A stretch of DNA of 64,000 bases from NCBI RefSeq assembly GCF_009827495.1, contig NZ_WTZA01000001.1, positions 558,001-622,000 on the forward strand, read 5' to 3'. This DNA is from Tsuneonella aeria. GTDB lineage: Bacteria; Pseudomonadota; Alphaproteobacteria; Sphingomonadales; Sphingomonadaceae. The translations under genes were made by a program, and so were the position numbers. The notes beneath the pieces were generated by a model, which did no database searches, was not told the DNA's origin, and saw nothing but the letters and a program-made list of their open reading frames with translations. Below, one piece after another: positions 1-7,717 of this stretch; position 1 is the stretch's first letter; every line of letters starts with the position of its first letter.

Positions 1-822
1 AAGCTCCACGGCGGCGACCGCGCCCTCCTCCATGTCGGCCGGGACATAAAGGTAATCGGGCGCCAGGCAGATCTGCCCCGCGTTCATCATCTTGCCGAGC
101 GCAATCCGCTCGCCCGCCTTTTCGAGGTCCGCGCTGCGCCCCAGGATCGCAGGGGACTTGCCGCCGAGTTCCAGGGTGACGGGCACCAGGTTCTTCGCCG
201 CGGCTTCCATCACCTTGCGCCCGGTCTGGGTCGAACCGGTGAACACTAGGTGGTCGAACGGCAGCTCCGAAAACGCGTGCGCCACCTCGGGGCCGCCGGT
301 CACCACCACGCATTCGTCAGCACCGAAGCGCGCGGCGACGAGTTCGGCCAGCAGGTCGCTGGTCCGTTCGGTGAATTCGCTCGGCTTCAGCATCGCCCGG
401 TTGCCGGCCGCGAAGACCTGCATCAAGGGTCCGAAGCTGAGGTTGACCGGGAAATTCCACGGACTGAGGATGCCGATCACCCCCTTGGGCTCGTAGCGCA
501 GCTCCGCCCGGGCGCCCAGCAGGCCGAGCGGAAACTGCACCTTGCGCCGTTCGGTGCGCGACCACTTGTAGATGTTCTTGAGGCAGTATCGGCCAAAACC
601 TACGGTGCCGGCAATGTCGGTGATCATCGACTGGTGCGGGCTGCGGTTGCCGAAATCGGCAGCCATCGCGCGGCACAGTTCCTCGCCGTTTTCCTTCAGC
701 AGCGCGATGGCCCGCTCGATCCTGTCGCGGCGCGCGGAGAGCGGCTCAGGCCGGGCAGCGGTGAACGCGGCGCGCTGCTTGCCCAGAATGCCGACGAGTT
801 CGGCGTGTCGATTGTCGGCCAT
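1..822 (-). CDS. calB: Coniferyl aldehyde dehydrogenase-like NAD(P)-dependent aldehyde dehydrogenase (3' end outside window)
   Basis: Oxidises an aldehyde to its carboxylate with NAD(P)+. The first 274 residues lie in the window, starting MADNRHAEL; the C-terminal part is cut by the left edge. Visible aldehyde dehydrogenase motifs, in order, are SPWNFP (the nucleotide-binding loop region), FTGSTQTGRKV, ELGGKSPAI (the general-base glutamate region) and NAGQICLAPDY, which holds the catalytic cysteine. The KSPAI and QICLAPDY wording is that of the coniferyl aldehyde dehydrogenase subgroup rather than betaine or succinate-semialdehyde dehydrogenases; the real substrate cannot be read from sequence. 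It is divergent from the thiolase at 990, with about 167 bases between the starts that should hold both promoters. Confidence 0.85.
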   Translation of the reverse strand, partial: MADNRHAELVGILGKQRAAFTAARPEPLSARRDRIERAIALLKENGEELCRAMAADFGNRSPHQSMITDIAGTVGFGRYCLKNIYKWSRTERRKVQFPLGLLGARAELRYEPKGVIGILSPWNFPVNLSFGPLMQVFAAGNRAMLKPSEFTERTSDLLAELVAARFGADECVVVTGGPEVAHAFSELPFDHLVFTGSTQTGRKVMEAAAKNLVPVTLELGGKSPAILGRSADLEKAGERIALGKMMNAGQICLAPDYLYVPADMEEGAVAAVEL

Positions 823-989
823 GATTCCTCCGCGGGTTTCTGTTTGCCACCGGCTAGGGCGATAAGGTGCGCCTTGGCAAGCGTGCGCCCGCGCGTTCTA
901 GTGCGCCGGAGGACCAAGTCGGCACTCGGATTGCCATTACCGCAGTGCAGCATTAGATCGCCCGGCAAAGCCCACAGAAAGGCCCGTCC

Positions 990-2186
990 ATGTCCACGTT
1001 TTCCGCCGCCGATCCCGTCGTCATCCTGTCCTACGCGCGCACGCCGATGGGCGGGATGCAGGGCGCCCTGGCCGATGTCCCGGCAACCGATCTCGGCGCC
1101 ACGGCGGTGAAAGCCGCGGTGGAGCGGGCCGGCGTCGCAGGCGCCGATGTGGAGCGAATCTACATGGGCTGCGTACTGCCCGCCGGCCTCGGCCAGGCGC
1201 CCGCTCGCCAGGCCGCGCTAAAGGCAGGGCTGCCGAAATCCGTCCAGGCGACGACGGTGAACAAGGTGTGCGGCAGCGGGATGCAGACCGTGATCATGGC
1301 GAGCGAGGCGCTGGCCGCGGGCACTATCGATCTTGCCATCGCGGGCGGCATGGAGAGCATGACGAACGCGCCCTACCTTTTGAAGAAGCACCGGTCCGGC
1401 GCACGCATCGGGCACGACACGGCTTATGATCATATGTTCCTCGACGGGCTGGAGGATGCCTACGACGCGGGCCGCGCGATGGGGACGTTCGCACAGGATA
1501 CCGCCGACGAATACCAGCTTACCCGCGAGGCGCAGGACGATTACTCGGTGGAATCGCTGCGCCGCGCCAATGCCGCGATCGGCAACGGCGGCTTCGCGGA
1601 CGAAATCGTCCCGGTAACGGTAAAGGGCCGCAAGGGCGATACGATCGTCGACACCGACGAACAGCCGCCCAAGGGCAATCCGGAGAAGATCCGCGCCCTG
1701 CGCGCCGCTTTCGCCAAGGAAGGAACGATCACCGCCGCCTCGTCCAGCTCGATCAGCGACGGTGCCGCCGCAGTGGTTCTGGCGCGCGAGAGCGTGGCGA
1801 GGGACAAGGGCCTCGCCCCAGTCGCGCGGATCGTCGCCATGGCCGCCCACGCGCAGGAGCCGAAGGATTTCACCACCGCACCCGTCGGCGCGATCACGAA
1901 GGTGCTGGAAAAAGCCGGCTGGTCGAAGGACGATGTGGACCTGTTCGAGATCAACGAGGCCTTCGCCTGCGTCGCCATGTTCGCGATGAGCGATCTCGGC
2001 CTGGCGCATGACAAGGTCAACGTGCACGGCGGCGCCACGGCGCTGGGCCACCCGATCGGGGCCAGCGGCACGCGGATCATCGTCACCTTGATCAATGCGC
2101 TGCGGCAGAAGGGCCTGAAGCGCGGTGTCGCCTCGCTGTGCATCGGCGGCGGCGAGGCGACGGCAGTCGCCCTCGAACTGGTCTGA
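990..2186 (+). CDS. Acetyl-CoA C-acyltransferase (thiolase)
   Basis: Condenses two acetyl-CoA to acetoacetyl-CoA, or cleaves 3-ketoacyl-CoA. The 398 residues match the usual thiolase length of about 390-400. The nucleophilic cysteine is C94 in NKVCGSGMQ. The C-terminal active-site block has GHPIGASG (H354) and the second cysteine C384 in CIGGGEA. An AGAAAGG ribosome-binding site lies about 9 bases before the ATG. No 3-hydroxybutyrate or beta-oxidation gene is next to it, so synthesis (PhaA-like) and degradation (FadA-like) cannot be told apart. The overall form resembles the biosynthetic AtoB/PhaA type. Confidence 0.92.
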   Translation: MSTFSAADPVVILSYARTPMGGMQGALADVPATDLGATAVKAAVERAGVAGADVERIYMGCVLPAGLGQAPARQAALKAGLPKSVQATTVNKVCGSGMQTVIMASEALAAGTIDLAIAGGMESMTNAPYLLKKHRSGARIGHDTAYDHMFLDGLEDAYDAGRAMGTFAQDTADEYQLTREAQDDYSVESLRRANAAIGNGGFADEIVPVTVKGRKGDTIVDTDEQPPKGNPEKIRALRAAFAKEGTITAASSSSISDGAAAVVLARESVARDKGLAPVARIVAMAAHAQEPKDFTTAPVGAITKVLEKAGWSKDDVDLFEINEAFACVAMFAMSDLGLAHDKVNVHGGATALGHPIGASGTRIIVTLINALRQKGLKRGVASLCIGGGEATAVALELV

Positions 2187-2204
2187 AGGGCCGAACCGCC
2201 CGAC

Positions 2205-2229
2205 GGGGCTCAGGGCGTGCCCGAGCCCC
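2205..2229. terminator. Stem-loop between convergent genes
   Basis: A 7-bp stem (GGGGCTC/GAGCCCC) continues, after one unpaired A, into GGGC-GT-GCCC. It lies between the convergent thiolase and SH3-protein genes and includes the stop codon of the latter. No T-run follows on either strand, so a role as bidirectional terminator or 3'-end stabiliser is only inferred. Confidence 0.4.
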
Positions 2230-2674
2230 AGACGCGGTCGGCGCGGATAAAACCGCTGCGGCCGCCCACAGCGATCTCGCACCATCCCTTCGCGCAGTTG
2301 TCGAGCTTGCCGACGACGCCCGGCTCCGCATTCCAGCGGAGTTGTGCGGAGTCGGACGGCTTGGCGCGAATGGCGGCGAGGCCTTCGCCGACGACGATCC
2401 CGCCATGGTCCTTGCTCAGCAGGTTCGCCGTGACCCAGCCTTCGTCGCCGGCGGGATCGCGCACCAGGCGCCATCCTTCGTGCACGCGCACCACCTTCAG
2501 CGGCAGGCCGGCCCGCTTGTACACCCAGCGCACGGGGAAATCCCGCCCCGGCCCCGCTCGCATGTTGAGCGTCTCGGCCTTGATCGATGCCCAATAGGGC
2601 ACCTCCCGTTCCTGCGCGGCGGCGGGAACGGCGAGTGCGGCGGCAACGGCAGCAGTAACGGCAAGTGATCTCAT
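2210..2674 (-). CDS. Exported SH3-domain protein
   Basis: A secreted protein of 154 residues. The chosen start gives a classical signal peptide (MRSLAVTAAVAAALAV, cut after AAAQ); the frame is open 19 codons further up, but that extension does not look coding. The mature part carries a clear bacterial SH3 (SH3_3) domain, LNMRAGPGRDFPVRW to GWVTANLL. A second, weaker SH3 half follows (IRAKPSDSAQ to SGFIRADRVWG). Such proteins usually bind cell-wall peptides or act as periplasmic scaffolds; no catalytic domain is attached. It is convergent with the thiolase and divergent from the 2-hydroxyacid dehydrogenase at 2763. Confidence 0.85.
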   Translation of the reverse strand: MRSLAVTAAVAAALAVPAAAQEREVPYWASIKAETLNMRAGPGRDFPVRWVYKRAGLPLKVVRVHEGWRLVRDPAGDEGWVTANLLSKDHGGIVVGEGLAAIRAKPSDSAQLRWNAEPGVVGKLDNCAKGWCEIAVGGRSGFIRADRVWGSGTP

Positions 2675-2762
2675 GACTCTCGTCGATAACCCCCAACCCC
2701 CGACTGCTTCAAGCGTGGAGCGCTTGACCATGTCGGGTCGTTCACCCTAGCCAATCCCTGCG

Positions 2763-3770
2763 ATGAGCGACAGCCCCACCCCGCGCCGGACCGCCAAGCC
2801 GAAAGTGGTCGTCACCCGCCACCTGCTGCCGTCGGTTGAGGAACGGATGTGCGAGCTTTTCGACACGACCCTCAACCCGGCAGACACGCCGCTTTCGCGC
2901 GATGAGCTGGTGAGCGCCGTACAGACCGCCGACGTTCTGGTTCCCACCGTCACGGACCGCATCGACGCCGCGCTGATCGATGCGGCCGGCCCGCAACTCG
3001 GCCTCATCGCCAGCTTTGGCGCGGGGGTGGATCACATCGATCTAACCGCAGCGCGAGCGCGGCGGATCATCGTCACCAACACGCCAGGCGTCTTTACGGA
3101 GGACACCGCCGACCTGACGATGGCGCTCATAATCGGCGTGTTGCGGCGCCTTCGCGAAGGAACATCGCTGATTCGCCGCGGCGAATGGAGCGGCTGGGCG
3201 CCGTCCGCGCTGCTCGGACGGAAGCTGTCCGGCAAAGTGCTCGGGATCGTCGGGATGGGCCGCATCGGCCAGGCGGTGGCCTTCAGGGCCCGGGCCTTCG
3301 GGCTCACGATCAGATATCACAACCGCCATCGCCTGCCCCAGGCCGTGGAGAGCATGTTCGGAGCGGAATTCGTCGAAAACCTGGACGACCTGCTGGGCCA
3401 ATCCGACGTGGTCACGCTGCACTGCCCCGCCAACGCATCGACGCATCGCATGATCGATGCGGGCCGCATTGCGGCGATGCGACCGGGCGCCGTGCTCATC
3501 AACACAGCGCGCGGTGACCTCGTCGACTACGAAGCACTGATCCAGGCGCTTGAGGCCGGTCGCCTCGGCGGCGCAGGGCTTGACGTATTTCCGGAAGAGC
3601 CTCGGGTTGATGCCCGGCTTGTCGCCCTCCCCACCGTCATCGCGCAACCGCACATTGGCAGCGCGACCGTGGAAGGGCGGGAAGCGTCCGGCGAGAAGGT
3701 GATCGCCAACATCCGCTTCTGGGCGGACGGCCATCGGCCCCCCGATCAGGTGCTGGAGGGTCTGGTCTAG
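2763..3770 (+). CDS. D-2-hydroxyacid dehydrogenase (glyoxylate reductase-like)
   Basis: NAD(P)H-dependent interconversion of 2-oxo and D-2-hydroxy acids, probably glyoxylate or hydroxypyruvate. It has 335 residues. The Rossmann glycine motif is GIVGMGRIGQ (about 161-170). The catalytic triad of the family is present: R250 in INTARGDLVD, E279 in FPEEP and H297 in QPHIGS. The first 15 residues (SDSPTPRRTAKPK) are a variable extension before the domain. It ends 3 bases before the convergent stop of the nitronate-monooxygenase-like gene. Substrate choice within the family (glyoxylate, hydroxypyruvate, phenylpyruvate) is not decided by the sequence. Confidence 0.88.
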   Translation: MSDSPTPRRTAKPKVVVTRHLLPSVEERMCELFDTTLNPADTPLSRDELVSAVQTADVLVPTVTDRIDAALIDAAGPQLGLIASFGAGVDHIDLTAARARRIIVTNTPGVFTEDTADLTMALIIGVLRRLREGTSLIRRGEWSGWAPSALLGRKLSGKVLGIVGMGRIGQAVAFRARAFGLTIRYHNRHRLPQAVESMFGAEFVENLDDLLGQSDVVTLHCPANASTHRMIDAGRIAAMRPGAVLINTARGDLVDYEALIQALEAGRLGGAGLDVFPEEPRVDARLVALPTVIAQPHIGSATVEGREASGEKVIANIRFWADGHRPPDQVLEGLV

Positions 3771-3773
3771 CGC

Positions 3774-5180
3774 TCAGTCCCCGGTCAGGATGCGGTCCAC
3801 CAGTTCCTTCACCGTCGGCGTGAAATTGTTGGAATAGAACGGATCCTGCTTGAACCGGTAGGCCGCGTGGCCGGCGAACATAAGGTTGTTTTCTACCGGT
3901 CCGCCGTGGGCGATATCCTGCAACGTCTTCTGGATGCAGAAGCTCCGCGGGTCGGCGAGGCGCCCGGTGGTGTAGTCGTCGTGGTCCTTCCAGCTCGAGA
4001 ACTGACAGTGGCTGAGGCAGCCCATGCAGTCCTTCTGGTCCTTGCGGATCTCGTCGCGGCTGGCGGGGGTCACGTAAACGATCGTGTCGTCGGGCGTCTT
4101 CAACGCTTCGGTATAGCCTTGCGCGAACCAGGCGCAGGCCCGCTCGTAATCGGCGGGCGCGACCCAGAAGTTCTTGCCGCGGACCCCGACATCGAGCTGG
4201 CGGACATGCTCCCCTGCCTCGACGCGGCTGTAGGGAATCTGGCGTTCGGACCGGCGGATCAGGTCCCACAAGAAATCGGTCTTCACGGCCGAGGAATAGA
4301 ACCCGGTGGGCGAAAACTTGTGCAGCAGCACGTCGCCTTCCTCCAGCGTGCGCAGCGCATCCTTCCACCCTTGCGGGATCGGGCTTTCCTGCGTCAGCAA
4401 GGGCCGAGTGCCGAACTGGAACACGATCTTGCCGAGTTCGGGATTGTCGATCCAGTCGTTCCATTCGCGCAGGAACCAGACGCCGCCGGCCATGACGATG
4501 GCGGTGTCCTCGCTGACCCCTTCGGCCCGCATCGTATCGCGCAGCGCCTTGACGCGCGGATAGGGGTCTTCCGGCTTCAGCGGATCTTCCGCGTTCGACA
4601 GGCCGTTGTGCCCACCCGCCAGCCACGGGTCCTCATAGACGACCGCCGCCATAAGGCCCGGCACCTTGCTGTAGCTGCGCTTCCACAGCGCCCGGAATGC
4701 GCGCGCGGAACTGACGATCGGGAGGTAGTGCACGTTGTAGCGCTGGGCGATTTCGGCCAGCTTGTAAGGCATTCCCGCGCCGCAGGTGACGCCCGTCACC
4801 AGGCCCGGCGTCTGCTCCAGCACGCCTTCGAGCACTTCCTGCGCGCCGCCCATTTCCCACAGCACGTTGACGTTGATCGCGCCGTTGCCGCCGGCGATCT
4901 CGTGTGCACGGCGCACCTGCTCCACCGCGCCGTCGATGGCATAGCGGATCAGTTGCTGATGCCGCTCGACGCGTGTCAGCGCGTCGTAAACCTGGGGGAC
5001 GATCTTGCCTTCTGCATCATAGCTGTCGGCATTGACCGCGCTCACAGTGCCGATGCCCCCGGCGGCGGCCCATGCGCCGGAACTGAGATGATTCGTCGCC
5101 GACACACCCTTGCCGCCTTCGACGAGCGGCCAAACCTCGCGCCCGCCGTAAAGAATCGGTTGCAAACCCTTGAATGCCAT
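3774..5180 (-). CDS. Nitronate monooxygenase-family flavoprotein with cysteine-rich C-terminal extension
   Basis: A 468-residue member of the FMN-dependent 2-nitropropane dioxygenase/nitronate monooxygenase TIM-barrel family. Typical stretches are LVTGVTCGAGMPYKL, LPIVSSARAF, VMAGGVWF and IVFQFGTRPLLTQES. The family usually has 310-380 residues; here about 100 more follow, including CMGCLSHC and a fourth cysteine in SFCIQ, which could bind an iron-sulfur cluster. The start was set at MAFKGLQ because the 60 codons upstream lie in the preceding methyltransferase gene and are not protein-like. It is last in a leftward series with prfB and the methyltransferase (31-base gap). The substrate is unknown. 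Confidence 0.8.
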   Translation of the reverse strand: MAFKGLQPILYGGREVWPLVEGGKGVSATNHLSSGAWAAAGGIGTVSAVNADSYDAEGKIVPQVYDALTRVERHQQLIRYAIDGAVEQVRRAHEIAGGNGAINVNVLWEMGGAQEVLEGVLEQTPGLVTGVTCGAGMPYKLAEIAQRYNVHYLPIVSSARAFRALWKRSYSKVPGLMAAVVYEDPWLAGGHNGLSNAEDPLKPEDPYPRVKALRDTMRAEGVSEDTAIVMAGGVWFLREWNDWIDNPELGKIVFQFGTRPLLTQESPIPQGWKDALRTLEEGDVLLHKFSPTGFYSSAVKTDFLWDLIRRSERQIPYSRVEAGEHVRQLDVGVRGKNFWVAPADYERACAWFAQGYTEALKTPDDTIVYVTPASRDEIRKDQKDCMGCLSHCQFSSWKDHDDYTTGRLADPRSFCIQKTLQDIAHGGPVENNLMFAGHAAYRFKQDPFYSNNFTPTVKELVDRILTGD

Positions 5181-5211
5181 GAGGTGTAACGTCGCTCCCT
5201 TTGGGGTGTAG

Positions 5212-5955
5212 TCAGCCGACGGCGGAATTGCCCACGTCGGCGACTTGCCGGCACGGCTTGATCGCCTGTGGCTCCGGCCTCGTAGCCGCTCGCGTGAATT
5301 GTGCATAGTACCCGGCCAGCTCCGGCGCGTTCCTGAATGCGTCGAGCGTGAAGCCGACACGTTCGAACTCGCATGTCAGCAGCATCGGCGGGATTCCGTG
5401 TTCGTTGGTCGGGCGGTCGACATCAACCACGATCACCTTTCCACCTTCGCGCAAGGCCGGCCACAGGCGCCAGAGAAACGCGTAAGGTTCCTGCACCTCG
5501 TGGTACATATGCACCATGAACACCCGGTCGAAGCTGTTGGCCGGGAGCCTGGGGTCGTCTGCGGTGCCCAGGCGGATGGACACATTTTCCAGCCGTTCGC
5601 GCTCGACACGCTGGCCCAGCCTGGACAGGGCGTCGCGATCGATGTCCTGCGCGAGCACCCGGCCTTCGCTGCCGACCTTTTCGGCGAGCCGGACGGTGTA
5701 GTATCCTTCGCCGGCGCCCAGATCGGCCACCGTCATGCCGGGCGCGATCTCCGCCAGATCCATCACCTTCTGCGCTTCGCCCACGCTGTCGCGCTGCGTC
5801 TCGGTGGAAAACTGGTTCGCGCCGAGATCGGACACGGGCCGTTCGGCACGGGGAAAATCCTGCGCCGTTTCGGGCCGGCTTTCATCGGCCTGCCCGGCCC
5901 ACTGACAGGCACCGAGAACGGCGGCGAGGATGAGCGCGAGCGGGATACGCGTCAA
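5212..5955 (-). CDS. Class I SAM-dependent methyltransferase with lipoprotein signal
   Basis: A 247-residue protein. The start is inferred as TTG at 5955, which overlaps the prfB stop as TTGA and puts a lipoprotein signal first: [16 protein letters not shown] with lipobox LGAC. The Rossmann SAM-binding motif I is [18 protein letters not shown], followed by the acidic residue in LAQDID. The later [10 protein letters not shown] and VIVVDVDRP are typical of small-molecule methyltransferases of the COG4798 kind. No NPPY motif is seen, so this is not PrmC, the release-factor methyltransferase. A lipid-anchored SAM enzyme is odd, because SAM is cytoplasmic; the anchor may face the cytoplasm or the protein may have another role. 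Confidence 0.75.
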   Translation of the reverse strand: MTRIPLALILAAVLGACQWAGQADESRPETAQDFPRAERPVSDLGANQFSTETQRDSVGEAQKVMDLAEIAPGMTVADLGAGEGYYTVRLAEKVGSEGRVLAQDIDRDALSRLGQRVERERLENVSIRLGTADDPRLPANSFDRVFMVHMYHEVQEPYAFLWRLWPALREGGKVIVVDVDRPTNEHGIPPMLLTCEFERVGFTLDAFRNAPELAGYYAQFTRAATRPEPQAIKPCRQVADVGNSAVG

Positions 5956-7079
5956 TCGACGTCCTCCACGTCCACCGCCTCGCCCGTGACGCGCTGCGCG
6001 AGCGCGGCGGAAATGAACGGATCGAGCGCCCCATCGAGGACATCGTCCGGCGACGGCGAAGTGTGGCCCGTGCGCAGGTCCTTCACCATCTGGTACGGCT
6101 GGAGGACATAGCTGCGAATCTGGTGCCCCCATCCAATATCGCTCTTGCTTGCATGCTCGGCATTCGCAGCTTCCTCGCGGCGCCGCATCTCCTCCTCGAA
6201 CAGGCGCGCCTTCAGCATGTTCATCGCGATTTCGCGGTTCTTGTGCTGGCTTCGATCGATCTGGCTGGCCACGATGATCCCGCTCGGCACATGGGTGATG
6301 CGCACGGCGGAATCGGTCGTGTTCACGTGCTGGCCGCCGGCGCCGCTGGCACGGTAGGTGTCGATCTTCAGGTCCGCCGGGTTCACCTCGATCGAGATGT
6401 TGTCATCGATCACCGGATAGACCCACACCGAACTGAAGCTCGTGTGCCGGCGGGCGCTGCTGTCATATGGGCTGATGCGGACGAGCCGGTGAACCCCGCT
6501 TTCCGTCTTCGCGTAGCCATAGGCGTTGTCGCCCTTGATGAGCAGGGTAGCGCTCTTGATCCCTGCCTGGTCGCCCGAGTGGTAATCGACAAGGTCGACC
6601 TTGAAGCCCTTGCGCTCCGCCCAGCGGGTGTACATCCGCTGCAGCATCTCGGCCCAGTCCTGGCTCTCGGTGCCACCCGCGCCGGCGTGGATTTCGAGAT
6701 ATGTATCGTTGCCGTCCGCTTCGCCCGACAGCAGTGCCTGCACCTTGTCTGCGTCGGCCCGCTCGGCAAGGCGCGCCAGGGTGCTGAGGCCCTCCGCCTC
6801 GATATCGGCGTCACCTTCGGCTTCGCCCATCTCGACGAATTCGACCGCGTCGGCCATCTCGGACGAAATTTCGCGCACGGTGCCGATCGCTGCGTCCAGT
6901 TTGCGCCGCTCGCGCATGACGGCCTCCGCCTGCTTGGGATCGTCCCACAGCTTGGGATCCTCCACCCGGGCGTTCAGCTCGTCGAGCCGGCGCAGGGCGC
7001 GGTCCCAATCGAGCGACTGGCGGACAAGCGCGAGGGCGGCATCGATACGTTGGATATGGGCCTGCCCTTCGGCACGCAT
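5952..7079 (-). CDS. prfB: Peptide chain release factor 2
   Basis: Recognises UGA and UAA stop codons and triggers peptide release. 375 residues. The GGQ motif is present in [18 protein letters not shown]. The codon-recognition tripeptide region reads [15 protein letters not shown], so SPF of E. coli RF2 is SPY here, as is common in alphaproteobacterial RF2. The reading frame is continuous through the place where many bacteria have an in-frame UGA and a programmed +1 frameshift, so that autoregulation is absent. The gene sits 65 bases after the peroxiredoxin gene and is translationally coupled to the following methyltransferase. Confidence 0.96.
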   Translation of the reverse strand: MRAEGQAHIQRIDAALALVRQSLDWDRALRRLDELNARVEDPKLWDDPKQAEAVMRERRKLDAAIGTVREISSEMADAVEFVEMGEAEGDADIEAEGLSTLARLAERADADKVQALLSGEADGNDTYLEIHAGAGGTESQDWAEMLQRMYTRWAERKGFKVDLVDYHSGDQAGIKSATLLIKGDNAYGYAKTESGVHRLVRISPYDSSARRHTSFSSVWVYPVIDDNISIEVNPADLKIDTYRASGAGGQHVNTTDSAVRITHVPSGIIVASQIDRSQHKNREIAMNMLKARLFEEEMRRREEAANAEHASKSDIGWGHQIRSYVLQPYQMVKDLRTGHTSPSPDDVLDGALDPFISAALAQRVTGEAVDVEDVD

Positions 7080-7144
7080 GTCAGAACTCCAGCAGAATTG
7101 GCCCGCCGCTTAGCGAAGGGCGCGCGCGTGCGAAAGGGCGCGTA

Positions 7145-7690
7145 TCAATGGTAGCGGCCGGCCTGCAGCTTCTTCACCGCAGCGAGGGTCAGGCGCACGT
7201 GATCCTTGTAGTCGAGATCGGAGTGCACGAACACGATCCGGCCTTTCTGATCGATCACATAACTGGTGCGTTCGGTCATGCCAGTGGCCTTGCCTTCGCG
7301 CACGAGAGCCGCCCGGTATGCCGACACGATCTTCGGGGTGGCCGACGCCACCGCAAACTTGTCGCGGCATTCCTCGCGGGAGAACCGGACAAGCGTCGCG
7401 ATATCGTCGTTCGACATGCCGACGACCGTCGCGCCCCATCGGGCAAACTCGGGGGTCGCTTCGGCAAAGGCGTTGGCTTCCAGCGTGCACCCCTTCGTGA
7501 ACGCCTTGGGGTAGAAATAAAGCACGACCGGCCCCTTCGCCAGCGCGGCGCGGAGGTTGAAGCCGCTCACCTTGCCGGCAAGCGCAGCCTGGGTGGAGAA
7601 CAGCGGCGCTTTCGCACCCACCGGCAGCGCCGGAATGGCGGGGGCCGGCAGCAGCGCGATCGCGGCCACGAATAGCAGTTTCTTGATCAC
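7145..7690 (-). CDS. Exported peroxiredoxin (AhpC/TSA, Bcp type)
   Basis: Reduces peroxides with a cysteine thiol, probably in the periplasm. It has 181 residues, with an N-terminal signal peptide (MIKKLLFVAAIALLPAPA). The peroxidatic cysteine is C68 in FTKGCTLEANAF, preceded by the PVVLYFYPKA strand. C108 (REECRDKF) may be the resolving cysteine. The peroxiredoxin C-terminal part RTSYVIDQKGRIVFVHSDLD is intact. Most Bcp proteins are cytoplasmic, so the signal peptide is worth noting. It lies between mrcA (27-base gap) and prfB in one leftward series. Confidence 0.88.
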   Translation of the reverse strand: MIKKLLFVAAIALLPAPAIPALPVGAKAPLFSTQAALAGKVSGFNLRAALAKGPVVLYFYPKAFTKGCTLEANAFAEATPEFARWGATVVGMSNDDIATLVRFSREECRDKFAVASATPKIVSAYRAALVREGKATGMTERTSYVIDQKGRIVFVHSDLDYKDHVRLTLAAVKKLQAGRYH

Positions 7691-7717
7691 TGTCGTTCTC
7701 CCAGCCCGTCGCGTGCC

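Noticed and set aside
1218..2696. 492-codon open frame opposite the thiolase
   Set aside because: Antisense to a certain thiolase and overlapping the SH3-protein gene; composition arginine/glycine/histidine-rich.
5212..5955. PrmC, the release-factor methyltransferase
   Set aside because: No NPPY motif; has a lipoprotein signal and a small-molecule-methyltransferase layout.
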